NCBI GenBank assembly: GCA_030645495.1
Contig: JAUSLV010000030.1
Span: 22,843-86,842 of the forward strand
From: Actinomycetota bacterium
GTDB lineage: Bacteria > Actinomycetota > Acidimicrobiia > Acidimicrobiales > Ilumatobacteraceae
DNA length: 64,000 nt
Direction of reading: 5' to 3'
Numbering within the stretch: the stretch's first letter is position 1; each line of letters begins with the position of its first letter. This document shows positions 54,667-63,048 of this stretch, piece after piece. The position numbers and the translations under genes were made by a program. The notes under the pieces are model-generated. The model saw only the letters and a list, made by a program, of their open reading frames with translations, searched no databases and was not told the origin of the DNA.

Positions 54667-55842
54667 GTGCACTCACGGCGCAGCGACATGGAGCGGTGGT
54701 TCATCCGCAGGGGCCTGCCCCACTTCATCGAGCCGTACAGCGCCGGGCCCGACATCTGGAGCCGAGCGGCACCGGTGCTAGCCGTCAGCTACGTCGTGGG
54801 CGGTCTGCACGGCCTCGACGTGAGCAATTGGTCGGTGGCCCGCAACCTCGCTGCGGCAGGTGTCGTGCTGGCCGTGCTGCTGGCCACCTGGATGCTCACC
54901 AACGTGTTGCGTCACCGGCCGCCGCTGTCGCGCCCACGCAACCTCGGTGTGCCCGAACTCGCCGCGTTCTTGATCGGGCCGGCGATCCCCTCGCTGGTGT
55001 TCGAGCAGTGGGGCGATGCGGTGCAGGCTGTCGTCGAGGGCACCGCGGTGTTGGCCGTGATCTACTTCATCACCAGCTACGGCGTGATCCCGCTCATCGG
55101 TTGGGCCGCCACCCAGACGTTTCGTCGCATCGGGTCGGTGGGCCGCATGCTCACCCGCGCGCTGCCGCTGCTGTTGCTGTTCACCGTGTTCTTGTTCATC
55201 AACGCCGAGGTGTGGCAAGTGGCCGGCACGCTGTACGGCCCGGTGTACGCGATCACGCTCGGCGTGTTCTTCCTGATGGGCAGCGCCTTCGTGCTCTCCC
55301 GCATGCCCGCCGCGATTCGCTCGGTCACCAGTTTCGACCACTGGAGCGAAGTGGTCGAGTTGGTACGCGACACCCCCGCCGAGGGCCTGGCACTGCCACG
55401 CGAAGGCGACCCGATGGAACGGCCCCTGTCGAAACGGCAGCGGCTGAACATCGGCCTGGTGAGCGTGTTCAGTCAGGCGATCCTGATCACGATGGTGGCC
55501 CTCGCGCTGGCGTTGTTCCTGACGGTGTTCGGCGTGTTGACGATGACCGAGGCGCACACGAAATTCTTCACCGGGCTCGACGAGGTGCACGTGTTGTTGC
55601 GGCTGCACCTCGGCGGCCGCGAACTGGTGCTCACCGAGCCGTTGCTGCGCGTCACCGGCTTCCTGGGGGCCTTCTCAGGGATGTACTTCACGGTCGTGCT
55701 GGGTACCGACGCCACATACCGCGACGAGTTCGCCGAGGACGCCGGCCCCCAGATCCGCCAGGCGCTGGCGGTGCGGTTGGCCTACCAGCACGCCGCGACG
55801 ACCGAATCCGGCACCACCGAGGCCGGGCACGAGCGAAGCTGA
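54667..55842 (+). CDS. hypothetical membrane protein, 391 aa
   Basis: A 391-aa protein with about eight membrane helices in two groups (residues 30-225 and 265-350), separated by a charged cytosolic stretch (FDHWSEVVELVRDTP and PMERPLSKRQRLN). The external loop between the last helices contains FTGLDEVHVLLRL. I find no transporter or enzyme motif. It has its own leaderless-type promoter and is followed 23 bp later by the SCP2-like gene. Confidence 0.65.
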   Translation: MHSRRSDMERWFIRRGLPHFIEPYSAGPDIWSRAAPVLAVSYVVGGLHGLDVSNWSVARNLAAAGVVLAVLLATWMLTNVLRHRPPLSRPRNLGVPELAAFLIGPAIPSLVFEQWGDAVQAVVEGTAVLAVIYFITSYGVIPLIGWAATQTFRRIGSVGRMLTRALPLLLLFTVFLFINAEVWQVAGTLYGPVYAITLGVFFLMGSAFVLSRMPAAIRSVTSFDHWSEVVELVRDTPAEGLALPREGDPMERPLSKRQRLNIGLVSVFSQAILITMVALALALFLTVFGVLTMTEAHTKFFTGLDEVHVLLRLHLGGRELVLTEPLLRVTGFLGAFSGMYFTVVLGTDATYRDEFAEDAGPQIRQALAVRLAYQHAATTESGTTEAGHERS

Positions 55843-55852
55843 CGTGAACGGA

Positions 55853-55858
55853 TAGGTT
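55853..55858 (+). promoter_or_regulatory. -10-like hexamer
   Basis: TAGGTT, 7 nt before ATG 55866, in the 23-bp gap after the membrane-protein gene. Confidence 0.4.
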
Positions 55859-55865
55859 CTCCGTC

Positions 55866-56276
55866 ATGTCGCACCCGTTCCTGTCGCCCGAGTGGATCGC
55901 CGCCGCCAAGGGCATCCGCACGAAGTACGCCGACAAGGCTGCGAAGGTCACCACCAGCATCCGCCTCAATGGCGTGGTCACCGACACCCCGTTCGGGGCC
56001 GAGCCTTTGAACATCGCACTCGACACGTCCACGGGCACCGTGCAGCTCGATCTCGGCTCGCTCGACAATCCCGACCTCACGATCACCACCGACTACCAGA
56101 CCGCGCACAAGATCTTCGTCGAGCAGGATCAGGCCGGGGCGATGCAAGCCTTCATGGGCGGGCGGATCAAGGTGCAGGGCGACATGATGAAGTTGATGGC
56201 GCTGCAGACGCAGATGCCCGACGACGACATCGCCAAGCAGATCTCCGCCGAGATCAACGACGTCACCGCCCGCTAG
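55866..56276 (+). CDS. SCP2 sterol-transfer domain protein
   Basis: A 136-aa stand-alone SCP2-like domain. The fold forms a hydrophobic lipid pocket; typical segments are VQLDLGSLDNPDLTITTDYQTA, FVEQDQAGAMQAFMGGRIKVQGD and MKLMALQ. In actinobacteria such proteins occur with acyl-CoA and steroid or fatty-acid genes, and an SDR and an acyl-CoA synthetase are in this window. It probably binds a lipid or acyl-CoA in the cytosol. A palindromic region starts 5 bp after its stop. Confidence 0.88.
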   Translation: MSHPFLSPEWIAAAKGIRTKYADKAAKVTTSIRLNGVVTDTPFGAEPLNIALDTSTGTVQLDLGSLDNPDLTITTDYQTAHKIFVEQDQAGAMQAFMGGRIKVQGDMMKLMALQTQMPDDDIAKQISAEINDVTAR

Positions 56277-56281
56277 CCCGG

Positions 56282-56318
56282 CCTAGGTGCACCCGGCCAC
56301 GAGGTTGGTGACGGGTTG
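56282..56318 (-). repeat. outer inverted repeat, left arm
   Basis: A 37-nt unit starting CCTAGGTG. It matches the reverse complement of 56678-56714 at 33 of 37 positions and lies just after the SCP2 stop. Confidence 0.75.
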
Positions 56319-56410
56319 ACATGAGTGAAGACCTCCGGGTCTGGGCGAGCCGCGGCGAACCAAAACGGTCGCAGGAACCAAAGGGCCGGCTACGACTACG
56401 TCCGACTTCA

Positions 56411-56441
56411 GTCACCAACGTGATGGCCGGGTACATCTCGG
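56411..56441 (+). repeat. internal copy of the outer repeat unit
   Basis: A 31-nt copy of 56684-56714 in the same orientation (29 of 31 identical), sharing GTCACCAACGTGATGGCCGG. Confidence 0.75.
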
Positions 56442-56467
56442 CGGGCCGACCACTCATTTGTGCTGCT

Positions 56468-56492
56468 CGTCTCGTCGTTCCGATTTCGAATT
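56468..56492 (+). repeat. inner inverted repeat, left arm
   Basis: 25 nt that are the exact reverse complement of 56616-56640; the core is CGTCTCGTCGTTCCGATTTC. Confidence 0.85.
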
Positions 56493-56615
56493 CGCCGATG
56501 GGCGGGCGGCGTAGTGGTGGGTGGGATGGCACCGCGAAGTGGTGCGGAACGGCAACGAGCACAGTGCCGATCGGGGTGTGACGCGGGCAGCACCTTGCGT
56601 CGTGGCGATCTGGGC

Positions 56616-56640
56616 AATTCGAAATCGGAACGACGAGACG
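56616..56640 (-). repeat. inner inverted repeat, right arm
   Basis: Perfect 25-nt partner of 56468-56492, 123 nt apart. The imperfect match extends a few nt outward on both sides. Confidence 0.85.
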
Positions 56641-56677
56641 GGGCAGCAACAGCCCGGGTGGCGGTGATCACCCGTGG

Positions 56678-56714
56678 CAACCCGTCACCAACGTGATGGC
56701 CGGGTACACCTAGG
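56678..56714 (+). repeat. outer inverted repeat, right arm
   Basis: 37-nt partner of 56282-56318. It contains the stop codon of the MFS gene (56710-56712), so the end of that coding region lies inside the repeat. Confidence 0.75.
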
Positions 56715-58146
56715 TGCGCGGGGTGCTGCGCACGAAGGCCGAGCACACGCAGCCGGCGGCGGCGGCTGCGGCGCCGATGAGGAAGGCCACGTGGAACGGG
56801 CCCATGTTGCCCGGGTCGGCCGCCACGCTGACCGTGGCCAGCACGGCCGAACCCAACACGGCACCCAGCTGCGTCATCAGCTGCTGCATCGCCCCGGCGA
56901 CGCCGAGGTCGTTCTCGGACACCGACCCGGCCATCAGCGAGGTGAGCGCAGGTGACGAGATGCCAAGGCCGATACCCGACAGCGCGGTCGCGCCGATGAT
57001 GTACAGGTAGCCGGCGTCGATGCCGACGCCCGACCACAGCAGCATCGAGCCGATCACACCGATCGCGCCCACCACACCGGCGCTGCGCTCGCCCACGCGC
57101 AGCGTCACCAGGGCGGCCAGCGGCGCGATCAGCGAGAACGCGAGCGGCCGCGAGATCACGAGGTAGCCCTTGGTGGCGTCGCCCAACCCCAGGCCGCGTT
57201 CGCCGAGCACCTGCGGGATGAGGAAGAACCCGCCCATGTAGGCGAAGTTGGTGAACAACTGGCTGAGCACAGGGAACGCGAAGTTGCGCGTGCGGAACCA
57301 CTGCAGCACCACCAGGGGCGCGGCGGTGCGCCGCTCGATCTGCACGAACAGCAGGATCGTGGTGAGCGACACCAACAGGCAGCCGATCGTGGCCGCGCTG
57401 CCCCACCCCCACACCCGGCCCTGGCTGATCGCCGCCAGCAGCAGCGATGCGCCCACGCCCAGCGTGACCGACCCCCACAGGTCGAACTTGACGTTGGGGA
57501 TGCGGTCGGTGCCCGGCAGCAGCCACACGGCCACGACGAACCCGGCGAAGCACAGCGGTGCCTGCACGAAGAAGATCGCCCTCCAGCCGACGGCCTCCAC
57601 CAGCGGGCCACCGAGCACCACACCGATCACCGGCGCGCCCGCGGTGACGAAGCTCCAGTAGCTGAGCGGCTTCACCCGCTCGCCCGCGTCGAACATGCGG
57701 TTGATGTACGCCATCGCCGACGGGCCGCACGCGGAGCCGGCGGTGGCGGCCAGCGTGCGGAACAGGATCAGCGATGGGGCATCCCACGCCATGGCCGAGG
57801 CGATCGAGAACACCCCGGCGAACAACAGCCCGCCGACGAAGATGCGCTTGTGGCCCCACAGATCACCGGCTTTGCCGAACGCGGGGCCCACGACACCGAA
57901 GGCCAGCATCGGCCCCGTGATCGCCCATGTGAGCACCGTGGTGGTGGTGTTCAGCTCGCCCGAGATGCGATCGAGCGACACCACCAGCAACGTGATGGTG
58001 AAGCCGGTGGTGAACAGGCCGCTGAGCACCACCCACAGCACCGCCCAGCGGTGGTCGATGCCCACCTTCTGCGCCAGGCGCTTGCGCAGCAGGATCGGCC
58101 AGGGGATGACGCCCAGCTCGTCGACGCCCGCAGCGTCGACCGACAC
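56710..58146 (-). CDS. MFS drug/H+ antiporter-like, 14 helices (EmrB/QacA type)
   Basis: A 478-aa permease of the DHA2 type. About 14 helices are visible; the early motif GKAGDLWGHKRIFVGGLL is the A motif after helix 2, and PVIGVVLGGPLVEAVGWRAIFF contains the antiporter motif C region followed by WR. Multidrug or small-molecule export is the usual function; the substrate is unknown. The start is uncertain: GTG 58146 gives a normal N-terminus, while the frame remains open upstream. The coding end lies in an inverted repeat. Confidence 0.85.
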   Translation of the reverse strand: MSVDAAGVDELGVIPWPILLRKRLAQKVGIDHRWAVLWVVLSGLFTTGFTITLLVVSLDRISGELNTTTTVLTWAITGPMLAFGVVGPAFGKAGDLWGHKRIFVGGLLFAGVFSIASAMAWDAPSLILFRTLAATAGSACGPSAMAYINRMFDAGERVKPLSYWSFVTAGAPVIGVVLGGPLVEAVGWRAIFFVQAPLCFAGFVVAVWLLPGTDRIPNVKFDLWGSVTLGVGASLLLAAISQGRVWGWGSAATIGCLLVSLTTILLFVQIERRTAAPLVVLQWFRTRNFAFPVLSQLFTNFAYMGGFFLIPQVLGERGLGLGDATKGYLVISRPLAFSLIAPLAALVTLRVGERSAGVVGAIGVIGSMLLWSGVGIDAGYLYIIGATALSGIGLGISSPALTSLMAGSVSENDLGVAGAMQQLMTQLGAVLGSAVLATVSVAADPGNMGPFHVAFLIGAAAAAAGCVCSAFVRSTPRT

Positions 58147-58196
58147 CGACGGGTGCGTGCCGCGATGAACGTTCTCGCGCCGCGGTAGCCGCCAGC

Positions 58197-59072
58197 TCAC
58201 GGCCGGGCGAGCGGGGCGAGCGCCTGCGTCAGTTCGCTCACGCTCCACTTCGAGTCGCGTTCCACGTGCGCGCCGCGCTCCCAGCTCTCCACCAGCGTGA
58301 CGTTGCCACCCGACACCAGGAAGGTCTCGCCGCTGAACGCACAGTCGGCGGACGCGAGGTAGGCGACGAGCGGCGAGATGTTGGCCGGATCCCACGGGTC
58401 GAACGCGCCGGGCGACGGCTTCATGATGTCTTCCAGGCCGGGTGTGGCCAGCGTGAGGCGGGTGCGCGCACCGGGCGCGATCGTGTTGCTCTTCACGTTG
58501 TAGCGCACCAGCTCTTTGGCGGCGATCTGGCTGAAGGTGGCGATACCGGTTTTGGCCGCGCCGTAGTTGGCCTGGCCGGGGTTGGCGAACAGGCCCGAGG
58601 TGCTGGACGTGTGCACCACGTTGCGCGGCTTGCTGATGCCCGCCTTGTGCTGCTCGCGCCAATAGGCCGCGGCCCAGCGCGTGGGGGCGAAGTGGCCCTT
58701 GAGGTGCACGGTGATGACCGCGTCCCACTCTTCCTCGGTCATGTTCACCAACACCCGGTCGCGCAGGATGCCGGCGTTGTTGACCAGGATGTCGAGGTCG
58801 CCGAACGTTTCGACCGCCTGGTTGATCATCCGCTGCGCGCCTTGCCAGTCGGCCACGTTGTCGCCGTTCACCACGGCCTCGCCGCCCAACGCACGAATCT
58901 CTTCCGCCACCTGCTGCGCGGGGGTGAGGTCGCTGCCCGAGCCGTCGTTCGTGCCACCGAGGTCGTTGACCACGACCTTGGCGCCCTCGGCCGCGAAGTA
59001 CAGGGCATGCTCGCGGCCGATGCCGCGGCCGGCGCCGGTGATGATGGCGACACGACCGTCGAGTGAACCCAT
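58197..59072 (-). CDS. SDR-family oxidoreductase, HSD17B4-like
   Basis: A 291-aa short-chain dehydrogenase. The NAD(P) loop is TGAGRGIG, followed by NDLGGTNDGSG (acidic NAD-preferring residue), LVNNAGIL, the catalytic Ser in HTSSTSG, and YGAAK with Tyr/Lys. The sequence style matches the hydroxyacyl-CoA dehydrogenase part of peroxisomal multifunctional enzyme type 2, suggesting fatty-acid or steroid beta-oxidation. ATG 59072 follows a strong AAGGAGG ribosome site, which excludes the longer frame. Confidence 0.9.
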   Translation of the reverse strand: MGSLDGRVAIITGAGRGIGREHALYFAAEGAKVVVNDLGGTNDGSGSDLTPAQQVAEEIRALGGEAVVNGDNVADWQGAQRMINQAVETFGDLDILVNNAGILRDRVLVNMTEEEWDAVITVHLKGHFAPTRWAAAYWREQHKAGISKPRNVVHTSSTSGLFANPGQANYGAAKTGIATFSQIAAKELVRYNVKSNTIAPGARTRLTLATPGLEDIMKPSPGAFDPWDPANISPLVAYLASADCAFSGETFLVSGGNVTLVESWERGAHVERDSKWSVSELTQALAPLARP

Positions 59073-59156
59073 GACGTGAGCCTCCTTGATGCGCCCTGGT
59101 GCAGGAACGTTACCGAGGGCGCTCACGTGCGGCGAAGTCCGCGGGACGCGAACGGG

Positions 59157-61208
59157 TCAGCTCTTGTAGAAGATCTCGACGATCGTGCCCCTGGGGAAGG
59201 TGGCGCCGGCGGCGGCGACCACCCCGTTCACCTGGTAGCGCAGGAAGCCCTTCGACGCCGAGCCGGTGACCTTGCCGACGGTGAAGCCGGCCGACTGCAA
59301 TGCGGCGACCAGGCCCTCGTGGTTCAACCCGGTGGGATCGGGCAGCGCCACCATCTCGGGGCCCTTCGACAGCTTCACGGTCACCGGGTCGCCGGGCTGC
59401 ACGCTGCCGCCCACCGCCGGGTCTTGCTCGGCCACCATGCCGGCCGCCACCGAAGCGCTGAACACGTCGTCGCCCTTGGTGATGCCGAAGCCGGCGGCGG
59501 TGAGCGTTGCCGTCGCTTCCTCGAACGTCTGCCCGGTGAGGTCGGGAACGGGCTGCGGGTTGGGGCCCTGCGACAGCACCACTTGCACCGTGGTGCCCTT
59601 GGTGACTGTGCCCCCGGCGACGAGGGCCGGCGAATCGGGCACCAGCCACGACACGACCTTGCCCTCCTCGACCACATCGTCGTACACCGGAGCGCCTTCG
59701 CTGATCACCAGATCGATGTCGGTGAGTTGCTCGGTGGCTTCGGCGAGGGTGAGGCCCTTCAGTTCGGGCAGCACCCGCGGTGCCGGGCCGCTGCTGACGT
59801 ACAGCGTGAGCGAGCTGCCCTTGTCGACCGAGGTGCCGGCGGCCGGGTCGGTGCGGATCACCTGGCCGGTGGCGATGGTCTCGCTGGGCTCGGGTTCGAT
59901 GGTGGACGAGAAGTCGCCGACGATCTGGTTGAGCGCGACGGCCTCTTCGATGCCCACCAGCTCGGGCACCGTGACCTTCTCGGGCTTGGAGAGGTACCAG
60001 GCCAGTGTTCCGCCCGCGGCTGCGAGCACCAGCAGGCCCACCACCAGCAGCGTGCGCAACCGGCCGGCGGGCGCGGGCGGCTCGGGGTACTCGTCGAGGT
60101 CGGCGTCGTCGGCGATGTACTCGACCCTCGGCTGCACCATGGTGACGGCCGAGGGCTGGGGCGGGGGCGGTGCGGACCGGCCGTGCTTCGAGCGGCCCTG
60201 GGCGGTGCGCAGCGGACGGTTGGCCGGGAGCGCTTCGATCACCGTGGGGGCAACAGGAGCGGGAGCGGCGGGGGCCGCAGCCGCGGCGGCGGCAGCGGCC
60301 TGCTGAGCGATGGGGCCGGTGGAATCGCCACCGAACAGGGTGCCGGCGATGATCGGCAGCGGCGTGGGCCTGGGCAGCTTCTCGGCGGCCTGCACGAGCG
60401 CCCGGCCGAACTCGGCGGCGGTGTAGCGGTCGCCGGCGAGCGGGCGGCCGGCGCGCTCGAGCACTGCGGCCAGCGGGCCGAGATCGGCCGACACGGGCAT
60501 CAGCTTGTCGATGCGGTTGGCCAACGTGGCCACGGCCGAGTCGCTCTCGAACGGCACGCTGCCGGACAGCGACTCGATGAGGGTGAGGCACAACGAGTAC
60601 ACGTCGCTCTTGGCCTCGATGGGCAGGCCCAGCGCCTGCTCGGGCGATGCGTAGCGCACACGGTCGCTGTCGGCGGCCGATGCGCCGCCGCCCACACTGG
60701 CCAGCAACTGGGCGAGGCCGACATCGACCAGCCGAAGCCGTCGGTCGTCGCCGAACACCAGCGTGGCGGGGCGCACGTTGGAGTGCACCAGGCCCGCGCG
60801 GTGCACGGCATCGAGCGCCTTGCACGCGTCGAGCCCCACCACGAGCGCCTGCGACGGCGCCAGCAGGCGGCCACGATCGAGGATGTCGCGCAAGCTGCCG
60901 CCGGCGAAACGCTCGGTGACCACGTAGAGCACCTCGCGGTTGCCCCACTGGTCGGTGCCGAAGTCGTGCACGGCGGCGATGTTGGGGTGGGTGACGCCTG
61001 CGGCAACGGCCATCGTGGCGCGGAACTCGCGGCGAACCTGCGGCGCATCGCCCAGATCGGGGTGCACCACCTTCAGCACCACCATCCGCTGCGACTGCTC
61101 GTCGAACGCTTCGAACGCGGCAATGTCGACCCCACTGCCGAGGCGTGGGCCCAACCGGTAACGACCTGCGACGATCCGCCCCGGGGACTGAGGGTTGTTC
61201 TGCACCAT
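59157..61208 (-). CDS. PknB-like pseudokinase with four PASTA domains
   Basis: A 683-aa membrane protein. The N-terminal kinase fold (about 15-280) keeps Lys46, Glu61, SPE (188-190) and Asp202, but the HRD motif is HSN (142-144), the following Asn is Thr149 and DFG is DVG (162-164); the glycine loop is also poor. It should be inactive or nearly so. An Ala/Pro-rich linker, one helix (385-405) and four extracellular PASTA units (about 411-683) follow. PASTA domains bind peptidoglycan fragments. A role in cell-wall sensing or scaffolding is inferred. Confidence 0.9.
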   Translation of the reverse strand: MVQNNPQSPGRIVAGRYRLGPRLGSGVDIAAFEAFDEQSQRMVVLKVVHPDLGDAPQVRREFRATMAVAAGVTHPNIAAVHDFGTDQWGNREVLYVVTERFAGGSLRDILDRGRLLAPSQALVVGLDACKALDAVHRAGLVHSNVRPATLVFGDDRRLRLVDVGLAQLLASVGGGASAADSDRVRYASPEQALGLPIEAKSDVYSLCLTLIESLSGSVPFESDSAVATLANRIDKLMPVSADLGPLAAVLERAGRPLAGDRYTAAEFGRALVQAAEKLPRPTPLPIIAGTLFGGDSTGPIAQQAAAAAAAAAPAAPAPVAPTVIEALPANRPLRTAQGRSKHGRSAPPPPQPSAVTMVQPRVEYIADDADLDEYPEPPAPAGRLRTLLVVGLLVLAAAGGTLAWYLSKPEKVTVPELVGIEEAVALNQIVGDFSSTIEPEPSETIATGQVIRTDPAAGTSVDKGSSLTLYVSSGPAPRVLPELKGLTLAEATEQLTDIDLVISEGAPVYDDVVEEGKVVSWLVPDSPALVAGGTVTKGTTVQVVLSQGPNPQPVPDLTGQTFEEATATLTAAGFGITKGDDVFSASVAAGMVAEQDPAVGGSVQPGDPVTVKLSKGPEMVALPDPTGLNHEGLVAALQSAGFTVGKVTGSASKGFLRYQVNGVVAAAGATFPRGTIVEIFYKS

Positions 61209-61290
61209 GGCGATGCATGAACTTAGCTCCGACTGACCCCTCCCGCATCGCGACGGTGCGAAATCCCTGCGCAGGGGCGAGACTGGCCGG

Positions 61291-61773
61291 GTGCCTCTCC
61301 GTCTCCGGCGACCTCAAACTTCGCTGATGATCGTCAGCGCGATCATCGCCATCTGCATCGTCGGCATGTTCATGGCCCTCGACGCCGCCGTCACCGGCAC
61401 CGAGGGCGACAAGCTGCCCGAGGCCATCGAGCGCATCGACCCGTCGCGCAGCGCCACGCAGACTCCCGCCCAGACCCAGGTGTTCGTCGACCTGCAGTCC
61501 GGCTATACCGGCGTGCTGATCATCGACGGGCTCGAGCTGGAAACGGTCGACCTCGACGCACTGCGCGGCGAAACCAAACCCGGCCAGCAGATCAAGCTGC
61601 CGCCCACCACCGTGTACGAGCCGGGCAACGCCACCCTCTCGTTCGGCCCCACCGAGGGGTCGTCGATCGAGGAGTTCAGCCAAGGCGAGCACCTCGTGCA
61701 AGTCGTGTACTGGAAGGTCACCGAAGGCCGCGGCAAGGCCCGCAGCTTCACCTGGACCTTCAGCGTCTTCTAG
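61291..61773 (+). CDS. small membrane-anchored hypothetical protein
   Basis: A 160-aa protein beginning MPLRLRRPQTS, with one helix (12-30) and an extracytoplasmic part of about 125 residues. It has a beta-rich stretch (VFVDLQSGYTGVLIIDGLEL; KLPPTTVYEPGNATLSFG) and the ending YWKVTEGRGKARSFTWTF. No family recognised. It is divergent from the pseudokinase across 82 bp, and GAGACT 6 nt before the GTG is a weak -10. A stem follows the stop. Confidence 0.65.
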   Translation: MPLRLRRPQTSLMIVSAIIAICIVGMFMALDAAVTGTEGDKLPEAIERIDPSRSATQTPAQTQVFVDLQSGYTGVLIIDGLELETVDLDALRGETKPGQQIKLPPTTVYEPGNATLSFGPTEGSSIEEFSQGEHLVQVVYWKVTEGRGKARSFTWTFSVF

Positions 61774-61790
61774 GGCCGCGTCACGCGGCC
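61774..61790 (+). terminator. hairpin after the 160-aa membrane protein
   Basis: GGCCGCG-TCA-CGCGGCC, a 7-bp perfect stem with a 3-nt loop starting right at the stop codon. There is no T-tract. Confidence 0.45.
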
Positions 61791-61873
61791 TGCGCCAGAG
61801 CACTCACAACCACCGTCACCCGAAGTAGCGGGAGACCCTCCGGGCTCGCCGCAGAACCGATTTCGGTCGGAGG

Positions 61874-62332
61874 TCAGCTACTGACCGCCACTCCCGCCGA
61901 TCGGTAGTCCGACAAGGCGCTTTCCAACCAGTCTAACCACCTCGTTGCCTGGCGTCTTGTCAAGGATTCTGTCTCGCGAATCATGACTGTGGAGCCGTCC
62001 CGCATTCGCGCTCTTACGCCAGACAGACTGTTTGGTGTCCACCTCGCCTCCGAACGTGGTACACACAGTTCAAAGCTAACAATCGATGAAAGCTTGACGA
62101 CCTTCTTCAACGGGAGCGCGAAGACGTGAACCAGCAACTCACCCGCGGCCACGTTCACCTTCGGTCGTCGATAGCTCGAAAGCAGCAAGCCCCCAAGACC
62201 GAACGTGATAGATACGGGCCCCGCCGTGCCTAAGGCGAGCCAGATTGGGCTAGTAAACGCCATCGCGAGTGCATATGGCACTGCAAGGTACCAAAGATGA
62301 GCAAAGCTCAAACGGGGTGGCGAGATCGTCAT
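61874..62332 (-). CDS. small membrane protein
   Basis: A 152-aa protein. Two close membrane helices (about 10-52) are followed by a cytosolic part of beta-strand character (NVAAGELLVHVFALPLKKV; SIVSFELCV; VRARMRDGSTVMI) and an amphipathic C-terminal helix. This resembles small PH-like membrane proteins of unknown role. The lower GC and mixed codon use differ from the rest of the window and match the Rhs region. Confidence 0.55.
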   Translation of the reverse strand: MTISPPRLSFAHLWYLAVPYALAMAFTSPIWLALGTAGPVSITFGLGGLLLSSYRRPKVNVAAGELLVHVFALPLKKVVKLSSIVSFELCVPRSEARWTPNSLSGVRARMRDGSTVMIRETESLTRRQATRWLDWLESALSDYRSAGVAVSS

Positions 62333-62765
62333 CTAATTACACCATGACAACTGTGATAGAGGATTACCTGTCATTCCGAACACAATACTGTATATCCCTC
62401 CGGCCACTTCGTCGATGGCTGCACCACCTAGCGGGGAAATTCGAGAAGCAAGGCAATCGAAGCAATCTCAACCGCCCTCACCATGACGAGGAGGTTGACT
62501 ACTGGCTTGTTGTGCCCCGTTCAACCAGCCAGTAGTAGACAAGCACCAGCGCGTTGCATACGTGTTGTGATGGTTCAATTGGTCGGCCAGGTCGGCTCTC
62601 TACCGTCGACAGACGACTCCGTGCAGTCGGCGATTGTCATCTTTCTCGTCACGCGGGCCGTCCGATCGGCGCGCTGGCGTTCGCACTCACTCTTGCTCGG
62701 CCACCGAACGGCCATCGGCACACCGTGTCAGGCCCCAGCCCGCACCTCCGTGTAGACAAGGTTCA
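62333..62765. other. 433-bp gap in the accessory region
   Basis: No convincing gene on either strand. The only clear structure is a 15-bp hairpin at 62498-62536. GTAGACAAG occurs twice (about 62534 and 62752). Composition changes inside the gap, so it may be a remnant of an exchanged segment. Confidence 0.5.
62498..62536. repeat. long hairpin in the accessory gap
   Basis: ACTACTGGCT-T-GTTG pairs with CAAC-C-AGCCAGTAGT (14 pairs, one mismatch) around a 9-nt loop. It may be a transcription terminator or the footprint of a small element. Confidence 0.6.
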
Positions 62766-63044
62766 TTACAGACAGTCCGCTGACGGTCTGACACTGAGGG
62801 TCGCCGTACCTGAGGATTCCGGGATCTGCCGGAGACGCACGCAGTCACCGACGTGGAAAGTGTCGCCGCTGCGTTCGAGAAGTCTGGTGTCGTCAATGCA
62901 TATCTCATTCTCGTCCACACTGTCGCGGAAACAGACACGCGACTGGTCGGCTGTCGTTACTACTCCGAATGTGTCGATCGGGGCGGTTGAGCAACCAGAT
63001 AGAAAGCAGAATAGGAGGGCTGCCGAGCTCAGAAGAAGTCGCAT
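62766..63044 (-). CDS. small lipoprotein next to the Rhs remnant
   Basis: A 92-aa protein with a signal peptide and lipobox FLSGC (Cys18 lipidated). The mature part is about 75 residues, acidic, with four more Cys (VCFRDS; ICIDD; DCVRLRQ; ADCL). It starts only 4 bp downstream of the Rhs C-terminal coding end on the same strand, the usual place for an immunity gene; an immunity role is inferred from position alone. A weak AGGGG ribosome site lies about 10 nt upstream. Confidence 0.6.
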   Translation of the reverse strand: MRLLLSSAALLFCFLSGCSTAPIDTFGVVTTADQSRVCFRDSVDENEICIDDTRLLERSGDTFHVGDCVRLRQIPESSGTATLSVRPSADCL

Positions 63045-63048
63045 CGGA

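Larger units (their letters stand above)
56277..56709. other. 433-bp non-coding region between convergent genes
   Basis: No convincing gene. It consists of nested repeats: an outer inverted pair (56282-56318 and 56678-56714), a middle copy of the same unit (56411-56441) and an inner perfect inverted pair (56468-56492 and 56616-56640). The rest is Gly/Arg-type GC-rich sequence with no usable reading frame. Confidence 0.7.

Noticed and set aside
56282..56714. CRISPR array or attC-like site
   Set aside because: Only three copies of one unit, in mixed orientation with unequal spacers, and no cas or integrase genes.
59110..61803. 897-aa minus-strand frame spanning the pseudokinase and its neighbour
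   Set aside because: Different frame of the kinase gene; no domain, repetitive Arg/Ala composition.
61791..61873. possible tRNA or small RNA next to the 160-aa membrane protein
   Set aside because: No cloverleaf, no TPsiC-like arm and no CCA-type end could be built from the sequence.
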